NCBI GenBank assembly: GCA_008692225.1
Contig: VICG01000004.1
Location: 2,046,501-2,110,500, forward strand
Direction: 5' to 3'
Length of the DNA stretch: 64,000 bases
DNA from: Monilinia fructicola
Lineage: Eukaryota; Ascomycota; Leotiomycetes; Helotiales; Sclerotiniaceae
The notes beneath the pieces are model-generated. The model searched no databases, had not been told where the DNA came from, and saw only the letters and a program-made list of their open reading frames with translations. Both the position numbers and the translations under genes were made by a program. Shown in pieces: positions 1-12,136 of the stretch. Numbering within the stretch: the first letter of the stretch is position 1; every line of letters starts with the position of its first letter.

Positions 1-512
1 ATCGTCTCAGTTGTGGTTGTGGTGGTTTCGATATTCTGTCCCAAGACCTTTAAACCCACAATGATTCAACAGTGGAGTCCACTTCCCGCTGTCTATGGGG
101 TCCCTTTGTGCTTTTCTTGGTTCGTGTGATTTGGAAGATAATCCTGGATGTTTTCGACCCCTTCGATGTGGATTTAGACCCACCAGGATATCTGAATACA
201 TTGTCTGTCGAAGAGAAATTTCGTGCAGTAAGATGTTCCAGCCGTCTTGCAAATGATGGTGAATTTAAAAGAGTGTGAAAGTGACATCGGCTAAAAGCTC
301 TATCTGTTTCAATTGCTCTGTTGTCTATAGATCGCAAGGCTGAAGATAAACTTTGAAAAAGTGATAACAGAAAAGTTTTGTGGGGCGGAACGGTGTTTTG
401 TTCTTCCGATGGTCACCGCCTCACGCAAATGGGCAAAAAAATTCCCATGTCAGATCAATTATAGACTGCCAGAAATTCAATATCAAGTAACCCACAACCC
501 CAATTTTGTAAG

Positions 513-1463
513 ATGTTATCGACTAAGAGAAAAGTCTCTAGACACTGGTTTGCAAAGGCGTGTGAGAGCAAGAAGAGAGGCTTCTGAAGAAATTGAATCT
601 TCTTCAGATTCTGCTCCATCAGAAATTGTTAATGATGATGAGCAAGAGGAGAGTTCCAGCGATTCGGAAGTTGATTGAGCAGCAGGATGAGGTTAGTTTT
701 ATTCAATAGAATCCAAGGTTCTTAATAACATTTTAATAGGAGCTATCGGAATCTGAAGAAGAATTTTCCAATGATGCAAGCATCAATTTCCTTTGGCGCA
801 TTGGCAAAAGCACAAGCTACCATGACCAAATCCAGTAGGAAAGACTTGAAAAAGTCAAAGAATAGTAGCGGAGATGGATGGGAAGATAATGAAGCTACCG
901 AACGTAAAGCTGGTAAAAAGGACCAACGAGACTTTACCCGCAGCAGCAAAAATGCACCCACCGAAATATCTAGCAAAAAGGCAGTTTCCCGTCGCAGAGA
1001 AGTTGTACCTGTCAAGAAAAGAGAAATTCGAGATCCACGATTCGAGCCCACCAATGGTCCAGTCGATCAAGGAAAGATAGAGAGAGCGTATAGTTTTTTG
1101 GATGATTATCGGGAGGATGAAATGAAGGAGTTAAGGGAGGCGATCAAGAAGACGAAGGATGAGGATGTGAAGGAGACACTGAAGAGGAAATTGTTGAGTA
1201 TGGAGAGTAGGAAGAAGACGGATGCAAAGAAGAGGAAGGCAAGAGAAATATTGGACAGGCATAGGAAGGAGGAGAAGCAGTTGGTGAAGGAGGGAAAAAC
1301 ACCATATTATTTGAAGAAGGCCGAACAAAAGAAGAGGGTTCTGCTGGATACCTATGGAGAATTAAAGGGGAGGCAACTGGATCGTGTTATCGAGAGGAGG
1401 AGAAAGAAGGTGGAGGGGAAGGAAAAGAAGAATATGCCAAGGGCGAGAAGAATGGCGGAGTAG
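513..1463 (+). CDS. RRP36: rRNA biogenesis protein RRP36 (apparent frameshifts near N-terminus)
   Basis: Rrp36 family protein, a nucleolar factor needed for early 18S rRNA processing in the SSU processome. The C-terminal 230 codons (from 771) carry the family core: QASISFGALAKAQ, then RDPRFEPTNG, a long Lys/Arg/Glu helical region with KTPYYLKKAEQKK, and a basic tail. The likely start is the ATG at 513 (MLSTKRK), followed in another frame by GLQRRVRARREASEE and an acidic Ser/Glu/Asp stretch. An intron with donor GTTAGT (691) and acceptor TTAATAG (739) joins the halves. To read through, the model needs single-base changes near 540, 676 and 780. A different splice choice (donor at 670, acceptor AAG at 758) would avoid the last two but loses part of the acidic region. 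Family assignment is firm; the N-terminal model is not. Confidence 0.85.
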
Positions 1464-3347
1464 GATTATTGGGGTTGAGATTCGTTTGGGCTTACCGGTT
1501 AATGACTGTGAGTGGAATAATGAAACGCTTTTACTACCCACACATTATATTCTCGAATGAGGTCATTATGTAAGTTTACACTTGCGATGAAGTCCTAGGA
1601 ATACGATGCGTTGCTTTTGTGTTGGAAGGAATGAGCATTTTATGAGATTAAATCGAAGGAGCGACCAAGTACTGTCCAGTTTTTATCTATGCAAGTGCAT
1701 ATCTCTCGCCCTTTTTCTTAGATCACCATATATTATATGAGGGGAAGAACTCTATTTACTAATTCAAAATTCTCCTCGCAATCTAAATCTTCTTTTTTGC
1801 CTCTCCCCTATATTTCTGATCGCCTCGCTTAGACTCCATCTCGTGCCACAGTCACAAACAAGAGGCAAACAATTTCACTGGGTGCCTTCTGCAACAAGGC
1901 CACCAGATGCCACATATCCAGAACTTGCGTGATAGATGGATCTTAGGCTGTGCTTGTAAGCTGTAGCCCACATCTTATCGTTCAAATTCGATCTCAAGTA
2001 ATGCTTCTTATAAGGCGAATCCCTACAAACATGGAAAGTGTGACCATAACGCGCGCGATATGTTAATCACATCTCCCGGGCAGCTTGTTTCACACGAGGT
2101 CTTTTTTTTATATCAAAGGCAATCTACCATTACAAGAACTCCGCCCACGCTGTTTGGCAAAGTATAAGACTTCAAAAAGGATTTATTTTTTTGGACTACA
2201 GTTGAATTGAACCCGCAACCTATACCAACCACAAGGGCCTTTTGCTGTGTTGTTGGACAGTGTCTTCTGTCACAGCAAGCCTATCAGCATGAAGGATCTT
2301 CAAGGCTGCAGTAATGTCGTTTGATGATAGGTACAACCATTTTTGATTCGAATTTACGATGAAAGCAGAACTTTATACGCTGCATAATTATGAAGCATAA
2401 TCCGAATATATATTTTGAGGGAAGAAGACCACCTACGTACAAAGCCTCGGGAATAAGCGCCATGATCAACGTGATGGTTATCGCTGCGATTTTCAAGTGG
2501 GCAGTTACTAGTAGGAAATTTGTTTATTAAACTGTAGCCCACGTGCACCACTAGTTCTGGAAGAAATAGAACTAGTGGTCAAATAACAAAGGCATCGATT
2601 AATTTTGTGCGCGAGCGGGCAAGGAGATGACATCTATGTCATCAAAGATACATCAATAAAACCGCAATACTAAAGACAGCCAATGACATGCTTACTCGCT
2701 CGCTCCTAATAGTTGAGATGTGGCGCTTGAATAAGAGGGAGAAGGGAATTGATTATTTAGGGTATGATAGTCTGATGTCCGTGGAGCTGCTGTGCTAAAG
2801 CCACCTTGGTAGACCTGAGCATACCGTATGGTTTTTAGACCTGAAAAAGGAAACTTCCCAAAAGCCGAATCCTGCAGCTCGTACTAATGATAGCAATCTA
2901 ATTGTGCGATTGGAAGGACGAGAGTTCGCGCTTGTTGTGCCGGAGCCTCGAAAGAGATCTTCCAAGTAAAATGGAGATTTTTGCATCACAGCAAGTTCGA
3001 GGACAAGTCGCAGAAAACCGTGCAATAGACGATTGAAATGTGATACTTGTCCTTGTGGGGCAATAGTGGTTACTGGCAGACCGTTTATTGTGTTTGAAGA
3101 AGTGTTCAAATACAGTTGAATGTGAATAACTTGACCGTAGATAAGAGTTATTGGATAGGTTGCTTTCTTTGGGGGCATTATTGTACAAGCAGGTACACTA
3201 CAGAGCAGCAAAGTATGGATGGAGACCCACATATCTTTATTAAACCTCTTATCCCTTCTAGCTTCCATCTTTCCTCGAAGGTTGTTATTCGACTCACTTC
3301 ATAATTTTTCTATTTGAATATAAAAGCCAAAAAAACCGTACCTCGTC
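1464..3347. other. Intergenic region, no supported gene
   Basis: About 1.9 kb between RRP36 and the 5S gene. It is AT-rich with a few runs of T. A minus-strand open frame at 2795-3268 (157 codons) has no recognisable domain and is cut by the other frames in no gene-like way; I do not call it. A perfect hairpin lies at 2547-2579 and is listed separately. Confidence 0.5.
2547..2579. repeat. Perfect 12-bp inverted repeat (hairpin)
   Basis: Arms ACCACTAGTTCT (2547-2558) and AGAACTAGTGGT (2568-2579) are exact reverse complements around a 9-nt loop. It lies in intergenic DNA with no T tract after it, so it is not an obvious Pol III terminator. Its role is unknown. Confidence 0.7.
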
Positions 3348-3466
3348 ACATACGACCATAGACTGAAGAGAATTGGGCATCCCGTCCGCTCTGCCATACA
3401 CAAGCTTCAGATCGGTGGATTAGTAGTTGGGTGGGTGACCACCAGCGAATCCCCACTGTTGTATGT
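3348..3466 (+). rRNA. 5S ribosomal RNA
   Basis: A 119-nt 5S rRNA gene, transcribed by RNA polymerase III. It begins ACATACGACCATA and ends TGTTGTATGT, which pair to form helix I. Inside are the conserved CATCCCGTCCGCTCT block, GGATTAGTAGTTGGGTGGGT and CCAGCGAATCCCC, matching the fungal 5S consensus. The stem CTGAAG/CTTCAG is intact, arguing for a functional copy rather than a relic. It stands alone, away from an rDNA unit, as is usual for dispersed 5S genes in filamentous ascomycetes. A run of T follows directly. Confidence 0.95.
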
Positions 3467-3468
3467 AG

Positions 3469-3475
3469 TTTTTTT
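3469..3475 (+). terminator. Pol III terminator of the 5S gene
   Basis: Seven T residues begin two bases after the 5S 3' end. Four or more T on the coding strand stop RNA polymerase III. Confidence 0.85.
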
Positions 3476-3476
3476 G

Positions 3477-5869
3477 CTCCCTCCTCTTACTCCCTTTTTC
3501 CCTCGGAAACGAGTCATCACGGCTTGAAGTCTTTCCTATCGAAGGAATAATGATTACCACTCCATGATCAATTAGCCGGGAAACGGATTTATGGATTTAT
3601 AGCCAGTGTATCATCTCCACTTAGTACAGAATTAAAGAATTCAAATTTCATTTTGGAGAGGGATTTCGAGTCTCGAAGTTTTTGTTTTTGCATATCTTGA
3701 GCTAGGCACAGGTATAGGTTAAAGATTAGTCGGTGAATGAAGGGAGTGGAGGGCAGCCAGTCTTAAGATGAAGCGATGATATCAGGGGAGTCAATTTGAG
3801 GGTTATATGAAAGTGTCTAAGGAAGAGTTGGAATTAAAGGGAGGAAGAGTGGAGGGAACTTGAAGGGGTTATAAAAGGGGCTGTAAGCGGGGATAGGAGG
3901 CGAGAGGCTAGGCGGTGTACGGTTCATGCAGGAGAGTGGTGGGGGTGGGGGTGTGAAGTGGAGGATGGAGTGAAGTAAGAATGCAGCATGTGAGCGGCTA
4001 CTTCCCTTAAACAGAAGAATGCTGAAGATGAAGGGTTTGAGTTAGGCTCTGTACACCTTCTACTTCATTTTATCCCTCGTTCTCATACTTATTCATGTAT
4101 GAACACTTTGCATATTTGATTCATAGAACTACCTACGGTGATGACTTAGAAAATAACCCTATTTCTTCCCTTTGAAATTAATGTCCTTGTAACACTAGCT
4201 TCAATATTTAATCAATTTTATTATATAACTTAATTCAATTTATTAATTTGATCTATTAATTTGATCTATTAAAATACACTATGTGCAGATATTCAGCTCC
4301 TTTTTGTAACTCTGCGGCCCTTACAAACCCCTGAGCTCGCTTGTTGAAAATTTGAAAGTTCCAAGTTCCAAGGTCAAACTTTCCCTATTCTCGATACCTT
4401 GGAGGCTCTGAAACTTTTGTTCTCTCTAAAATCTGGCCCGAAAGCGGATTGCGATATGCAACAAAGCACGATGGCACTGACAGGTGATTAATGGGTACTT
4501 GGGATTTTTTGTTTTGAAGTATCAAGTTCCTCGGAAGCTCCCCGGGAGTACATTGGGACCACCCCCCATCTCCGCAGTTCTCGGTGAGCTCTCTTTAAGA
4601 TTCAATCGAACGGCCTGTGTCCGATGAGCTGCATTGTGCTGTATAGGAGGAAACTCTCATAGCTTGTTTATGAATGTGAACGCGAGGTAGTACCAGCTCC
4701 CCACTTATACTTAAATGTTGATTGTGATTTTACGAGTATACCCCTAATTAATCAAACAAAAATACCACCGGCAACAAACAAATCATCATGATGCACTTTA
4801 CAACCCAATCCTCACAAATTTCCAATAATCGCATTGTCAGATGTGGACGCTCAGTTACCTTCCATGCATTATATACTATATAGCAAGCGTATATGAACTT
4901 TTGAACGAAACTCAAATATAGAAATACTCTGGCCACATATGGTAGTGTTGAGTTCATTTGAGGCCTACCCTACGTATTTTTCTCTCTAGTATTGAAAAAG
5001 CATCAAACCAAGCACAAAACGTATTTACGGTCCTTTTCTAAGATTTTGATCTGTGCCTTAGAACCCGAGCTCTGAAAATACAAAGATCCTGGGGCGTTAT
5101 ATGTATCCATCCATCCATACATCATCCATAAGCGGATGAAGGTGTAAACCCAATCCATCACATGCATTTTCAAGATCAAACCAAACAACCTGCAAGCCCA
5201 CAGTTTGAATAGTGATGTATTGAACAATTGCCAATTCGCTGCGCAAGATATGGTCCCAATTTACATACATTGCATGATTTCGCATTTGGCTTCCTTTTGG
5301 TAGTTCTTCACATCAATCATTTCTTCTCACATTCAGAAATATTCCTTCAAAAATCTGCCCAAAACACCACGAACATATTTCCACCCATTCTTTTTTGCGA
5401 AAAAGCTTAGTCTACTAATCTTCATCTTATCTTTTCATATCATCATCTAATATCAATCATCTCAGTTATCTTGCCTTGTCCCCATATCATATCCCTAAAA
5501 GAAGAACAGAAGAAAGAGGTAACAGAAGAGTCGAAGAAAAAGCAAAAGAGTATTAAAATAACTTCCAACGCCGAATGGGAAGATAGTACACGATTGCACT
5601 CAAATAAATCGCGTGCTATCAAATCTACTCAAGGAGGAAAAATCTTTCATTCCCCCTTCTCTCGCCTTCAAAGATAGGAAAATATACGCTAACGATCAAG
5701 ATATCATGCTACCCCAAAGACTGTGCAAATATTGGAAGAATCCCAAATGCCATATACAAAAGGCTCTGCAAGCCATGGCAGAAGAGATCTCGAGTGGTGG
5801 ACGTGAAAATGGTACAGAAGAAGATAAGAGGTTCCGCATTAAATAAGGGGACCACAAGTGACCCCACAA
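3477..5869. other. Gene-poor region
   Basis: About 2.4 kb without a gene I can support. A purine-rich, G-biased tract at about 3760-3990 is followed by an AT-rich stretch (4140-4290) with the repeat TTAATTTGATCTA. Short plus-strand frames at 5471-5677 and 5613-5846 (77 codons, Lys-rich, no domain) sit just past the myosin stop, in its likely 3' UTR; they could be chance. Confidence 0.4.
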
Positions 5870-8800
5870 TCAAGCACCATTCGTCTCATTGTCTGATTGC
5901 TCGTTGATATCATCTTGAGCGTATTCCATTTTTTCCTGTTGCTGCATCGCCTGTTGAGAAACGATCTCTGCGAGGCGTTTAAGTCTCGGTGTTTGGAGCC
6001 CTGGGTCCTATTAGCTATGAATTATCAAAAACATGGGAATTATATTTACATGAAGGTGTGTATGTCTCCAGAGCTGTGATGACACGAGGCTCTGCGATTT
6101 CATATGGTCCACTGTCATCCATATCAACAGCGGCCAAGAGTAAAACGTCGCTCTTTTCGGTGACACGGGACGCGACAGCTTTCATTATTTCTCCGTTGAT
6201 AGGCTGTTCATAATCGGCCACAAGATATTGATTGAGCAGCTTCTGGATCTGATTCGGCGAGAGCATCCAGCAGATGTCTTGAATAATCTCAATATCATTA
6301 AGGGTGGCCTTCTTCAACTGGAGGAGTTTGGTTGCTTGCTATCACTTTGTCAGTACCCGATCTTGCGACAATACATGTTACTTACCATCAAGTGCTCAAG
6401 CTGAAGAGTTCCCTCTGGCATGTCATGACTCTTACACCATTCCTCGATCCTTGTTATATTGTAGTTGATTTGAAGTCCTCGCTTCCACGACAAGAAGTTT
6501 CTTCTCATCAAAAGATCATTGAATGCCGTGACACCGACCAATCTAAGCAATTCCGTGACTGTCTGGGTGATGATTGAATCTTCTAAATAGTAGGCTTTCA
6601 TAGCTTTGAAAACGTTGTTGAGTAAGCTGAGCAAGTTGTCCATGCTGTAAGCAGGAGCTGAATTCGTCTGAAGCAATTTGCCCAAGAATCTATTGCTTTC
6701 GTTGGTGACGAAACCTGGCAACGACTGAGATTCGATGATAGCTGGGATAATCATCTTTTGTAATTTCTTCTTCAAGACCTTCATCCAAGTATGATAGATG
6801 TTGAACTCTAAACTCTCGAGATCATGCTTGACGATATCCAGAAGACGATCATACTCGAAATTGTCCGACTTCTGAGCTTCGTACCAGTCTTCGGCCAAGA
6901 AGACAAAAGAAAGCATTTCATGAACGTTCGACAGCCAAAAGGCGCCGGGATTGACAGCCTCATCACCGTCGTGCTGCATCACTTCATGTTGAATTGATTG
7001 CATGACGTTTGCAAGGAATCTCTCCGATTCTTTAACGAATCCATTGTTCCACATCTCTGAGGTGACCAGGTTGATCAAGTAGGATGGGAAGAGGACTTCC
7101 TTGTCTGTTGGTGGCGGGGTGGATGTAGCAGCTGGAATCTTGAGGTTCTTGATCAAACCGATTGTGACCTCCTCGTTCAAACCTTCCTCATCAGCCAAAA
7201 GGTTTTCGAGTTCGAACTCAATTGTATCAACACTGGGCTGGAATGTGGAGCCAGAGAGTGTTTGCTGGTGTTGATTGTTGCTTGTGACAGCCATGGATAC
7301 TGGCCTTGGGTTGTAAGCTGCACTGAAGCGATCCAACTCACGTGGCTCGGCACCTGCGCTTCTGCGTTTAGGTTTCTTCGAAGAAACAAGATTGATAAGC
7401 CCGCTTTGTTGCGCTGCAGCAGCGCCATTCATGAAATCCCCGTTGGGCGGCAGAACAGGACCTGCACGCTTGGCCAAGTCAAGTTGATCTTGCAGGTCAA
7501 CAAGCTGTTGTCTAAGAGTAATTTTCTCGGATTCGTGTAAGGTGCCCTCCTCCCTTGCTTTCTCAAGTTCGAGATTTGAAGTTCTGAGAGACTCCCTAAG
7601 CTCTTTCTCTTTCTTCTTGCAGACGCTTGATGTTGACAGCCGACTCATCGAAATTTGTTTGAAGTTTTTTCATTTCTTCCTCCATGACGGCAAGACGTGC
7701 GGCAGTAATACCAGCTTGGTTAGCCTCCGTTTGCAACTCTTTGACGCGAGCTTCCAAAGCATTGTGCCTATTTTTCCATGACTTGATCTGGCTCTCGTAG
7801 TTCTCTACCTGGGTCACTAAAGTCTTGTTCTCCCTCTTCATAGTACCGACAGATTGAGTGAGTTCGACGACCTTGTTTTCCAGTTTGTAGGAAATTTGCT
7901 TGAGATCTCTTGCCTCTTCACGGATCTTCTTGTACCCGCGACGTGCTGTTTTACCCCTCCAAAGACTTTGGACAATCACAATCTTTTTCCTGTAATCTCT
8001 CCATTTCTTAAGCGATTGTCTTGATCGCCATGATCTTTGAATGATCATAGCAGCGTTTCCAACTCGAGTCTCCATAATTTCCTTCCTGCGCAAAAAACCC
8101 TTGGCAGCAGCTTGAGCGAGGATGACATTATTGCGAATGGCCAAGAACTTCTTGCGCTGCTTTTGGCCACGCCAAACTCTTTGAATCGTTGTAGCGGCCT
8201 TGACCTTGCGATTCTCTTGGGCAGACTTACGAGCAAGGTGACCTCGAACTGCAGATTGGAAGGTAAGAATAGCACTTCTGGCATCAAGATACTTGCGTCG
8301 ATAGTACTTCGCCTTGAGATTCTTCTGTATCATAATCGCACAATCATTAAGTCGGGTTGTTCGCAAATTCTCCAAAAATGCCAACATGCCTGCACGGAAG
8401 AAAATTTTCGTTAGACCAAGTTGGTACTTGTCCAAACCACCTCCACTGCTGGCACCAAGGGCTTTCGTGAGAATTATGTTAGCCATATCGCGAATCTCTG
8501 ATGTCCACGCTGATGAGGGCGTTAACATGTAGTAGCGCAAAGCAAATTCTTCATATGTCCAGCGTGTGGGATATCCTGCACAACTGATGCGGACCGTTTC
8601 GAGTACACCACAAGCTCGTAATTGACTCAAAACCATAGGGCCCTCGAAGACCCACGACTCTTTAGCTTCGTTGGGCTTGATACAGCGAATGTAGTGAACA
8701 TCTGTGCCATTAATAGTGCTCATAAGCTCGATCAAAGACGACTTGAAAATACCACCAAGAGTAGGTTTGCGATTGACAGCGACACCAATTCTTCGACCAG

Positions 8801-10889
8801 GTGTGGGTTTTGTTGCAGCTGAGGTCGTTGCTGAGGCCGTATCCTTTTCTCGTACAGCAGATGCAGCATCTAAAACTATACCCAAAAATTTATTCGTGGA
8901 GGCTCTCAAAACTGCCATATGTTCATCTGGGACAGTATCACGATTCTTGTCAATAAAGCCATCCGATTCGTAAGTGACATCAATAGCATAATGACAAACA
9001 GTGAATGAAGATTTCCCAAAGCGAGGCTTTTTGTAAAATTTGTTTTTGTCGGCTGCAAAATTGTGATGCAGCTTCGTCACAAACTGCTCGTCTGATCCCA
9101 TTGGCAGTCTAGATTCTTCATCGAGAAGCGACAATACACCGAGCTTTCCCTCAATTAGGTCAATACAGGGCTGGTTGTCTGAAAAGTCGATGAAAGTCCA
9201 GTCGATCTCTTCTCTGAGATACTCCTCTTGTTCGAGTTTGAACACGTGAGCGTTGAACTCTTGTTGGAGTTTCTCGTTCGCGTAGTTGATACAAAACTGT
9301 TCGAAAGAATTCTTGGCAAAATGTTCAAACCCGTAAATATCCAATACACCAATAAATGTTTTCACACGAGCTAAGACTTCATCGGTGGCAAGTGCATGGT
9401 TGATACTATCCACGAGCCAATCGAACATACTTGAGTAAATGAACTTTGCAACTGAGTCTCGCACAACGATTGCTTGCTGTTGAGTCAAATTTGACGTGAT
9501 CTTTTCTCCTCTTGTGATCAACTGCTTCTTTACGGTCCATTTTGCGAACTCTACTGGGTCCACGCCAAGCAATGCTGTCGCCTTTAATAGTGCCGGCTCG
9601 TTAGGGGCCAAGACAGAATCCGTTCTCGAAGCGGTAATCTTTACATCACCCAAGTGTAGTAAAGCTGCAAGCAATCTGAAGATATCCGCTTGTTGGCTGG
9701 CATCCACTCCTATTGTTGCCAGAGATCCTTTCAGTGCCTCGAATTCGGCTTTGTCATCGACGCCATCAATAGTTGGCGAGCTTCCCTGGTTGAGGTAATC
9801 AAATTGCTCCACGGGCTTCAAGTCCAACTCCTTTGTCTCGCTTTCCGATGCTCCTGCTACTAGCTGGTAGAAAACGTGGTAGTTTCGCTCCTTAAGTGGT
9901 TGAAATACTAATCTTGAACGCTCTAACAAGTATGTCCGAATCTTTGCTCCAATGATGTTGGTCTTATCGTCAAACATAATCTCGATATATTTTCCGAATC
10001 GAGAAGAATTGTCATTACGTGTGGTCTTGGCGTTACCGAAAGCTTCCATAATAGGATTCGTAGCCAAAATCCGTTCTTCTGTTTCACTCATTTGTTCTGT
10101 CCCCCGTTTCGTCCTTGTTCCTGGCTGATCTGGCGATTCTCTGGTAGCAAAATAGCGCATGATGTATTTGGCACTGACAGTCTTGCCAGCTCCAGATTCT
10201 CCTGATACCACAATTGTCTGATTTTTTTGACTCCGCAACATATCCCTGAGAGTAATTAGCAAGTCACAAGGATTTGAACAGTAGCTACTCACGCAAAAGC
10301 TTCCTCTGCAATCGCAAACAGATGCGGGGCCTGGGTGGCCCTTTGCCTTCCAGCATATACTTGCACCATGCCAGGAACATATAAAGAATCAACCCTCGCG
10401 AAAGGGTTCGTTGCTATCAGCACAATACCACTGTATGTATATATTTCTTTCTGCAAGTATCTCAATCGAATGGCCTGTAAGACTGCATGATAAAATCAGT
10501 TTTAAGAAGTGAGGAATGTTGCAATCAGTGACCCTACCGGCAGGCTCGTTCAGATGGGAAAGATTCGTCAGGTCATCACTAGCTTCGAGCATTGTTGGAT
10601 TCATCAGAGGGGGCAGGGAGGCATTGTTTGCTTGCGTCAAAGCTTCTTCTGTAGTTTCTATGGACTTGGTCTACAGTTGAAAGGAAAAGGTTAGCATGCA
10701 TCCTTTAGGGAAGAAAATATCATGAGGTTCCTGCCAATTTGTGGGATAACAAACCTCGCCATTTTCAAGTTGAAAGACCAACGTGTATTTGTCTCCATTC
10801 AACGTTTTTGAGACCAATTCCGAAGCAACCCATCCTTCTGTGACATCTGGCTGCCATGCCTTTGTACCGACTTCATAATTGTGCGCCAT
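5870..10889 (-). CDS. Class V myosin heavy chain
   Basis: Actin-based cargo motor (Myo2/MyoE type) that moves secretory vesicles toward hyphal tips. Exons on the minus strand: 10889-10755, 10670-10538, 10482-10293, 10245-6386, 6338-6050, 6000-5870, about 1,580 residues. In order: SH3-like N-terminus, motor domain with the P-loop GESGAGKT, switch I NDNSSRFGK and switch II DIYGFE, six IQ motifs (around 8.2-7.95 kb), a coiled coil, and a C-terminal DIL cargo-binding globular domain ending TNGA. The stop at 5870 fits the terminal exon that follows intron 6001-6049. The coiled coil changes frame at about 7604-7613 (run of AAA on the coding strand): the frame ends in a stop while the coil continues in the next frame at EKELRESL. 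I take this as a one-base insertion, not two genes. Confidence 0.95.
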
Positions 10890-12136
10890 GACGGCGATGT
10901 TGATTGTGAGAACCTGCCTGTCCTCAGATTACTTCAACTGGTATAATAATGGGGATGTGGTTGTTCCAGTATCAGCCTGCATAAATGAACCACCCTGGTT
11001 GTAATGGTGTTGTTCAAACAGACAACGAGAAACTAGTTGAAGATATGCCACCATAAATGACTTGGCTCCGTCGAATTTGTAAAATAGCTACAAGATGCAT
11101 TCGTAGATGGGCGAGGAGGTTTGAGAGCCACGGTATTTGGGATTTAGGATGCCTGTCGAGAGCCCAAGTCGCCGACAGGGATGTTTCTTGGCGACGCTAA
11201 GTATTTTAGTCACAAAATAATCAGACCCTCCCCGGTGACCCCTATTGCCATGAATGTGGGACAAAGACTGTTGAATTCTCAGAAAAGTTGAAGTGTTAAG
11301 AAAGCCAGTGGTGCTGTTGGATGCCAGACTTCCTCATTGACACGATAAATACTGCATCTTTAAGTAAGAGTAAGTATGGATATTACTGTTTCATGCAATG
11401 TCTAGGTGAATCCAACAACAATTTTGATTTAACGAATCATATAATGAGAAATAATTCTTTCCCCTCTCAATCTAAAGGGGCATCTATCTCACCGCTTCGA
11501 ATTCACCTATGGTAACGTGTATACTGGGTAGTTGATCCAAGGTGTCCACTGTGAGCATTCAAAGCCAATACATAAGTAAATCTTCTGCATCTTGCAACTA
11601 GATGTAATGTAAGAAGTTAATGCTCTTCTTTCATTGATGTTCTGATCTGGGTCAGATTAGCTTTGAATTTTGGCTCAAAGCTGGGGAAACTCAAGCATGA
11701 AGTTGCAGGAAAGGTTCATGCTTGGAGTAAATTCGTTACTTGAGCATCTTGCTATGATTCATTTAAATGCTTGATGGATGGATTCATGTCATCATCTATC
11801 TCCATAGCATCATCACAACGTTTCGAGGATAGCCACCACATATTCTGCCTAGAATGTGCTGCCTCTTTCTTTTCAGGTTTTCATACAATATCGAATTTTG
11901 CTACACCCCCAAAATAAAAAAGAATATGTATTGGTTTATATGCTATACCTATAATGCAAAACTTGCCTATTCTATAAGGACAAGGTCAACTTTTGTTTCA
12001 TCTAATACCTGCCCTGCTTGTGTTGAAGGAATTGTCTAGATGCAATCCAAAGCCAAGCGCCACCACTCCTGTTGAATGCCCTTTTGATTCGATACCCCAA
12101 TGCGAAAATTTACATCCAAAGTCATTTTTCCAAAAT
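10890..12136. other. Myosin promoter and intergenic DNA
   Basis: About 1.25 kb between the myosin start and the 3' end of the phosphoglycerate dehydrogenase gene; both are on the minus strand. It should hold the myosin promoter and 5' UTR. Short frames at 11321-11515 and 11854-12178 have no gene features. Confidence 0.5.

Noticed and set aside
2163..2240. tRNA-like T-arm on the minus strand (GGGTTCAATTC)
   Set aside because: The flanking stem does not pair and no A-box or acceptor stem fits.
2795..3268. 157-codon minus-strand open frame
   Set aside because: No domain, skewed composition, and other frames nearby are equally open.
5471..5846. Small Lys-rich plus-strand frames
   Set aside because: They lie in the expected 3' flank of the myosin gene and have no protein features.
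7596..7648. Programmed frameshifting in the myosin coiled coil
   Set aside because: The same kind of break appears in many unrelated genes, so a common technical cause is simpler.
10385..10405. Possible second frameshift in the myosin motor (TNPFARVDSL region)
   Set aside because: On re-reading the minus strand, CCTTTCGCG keeps the frame.
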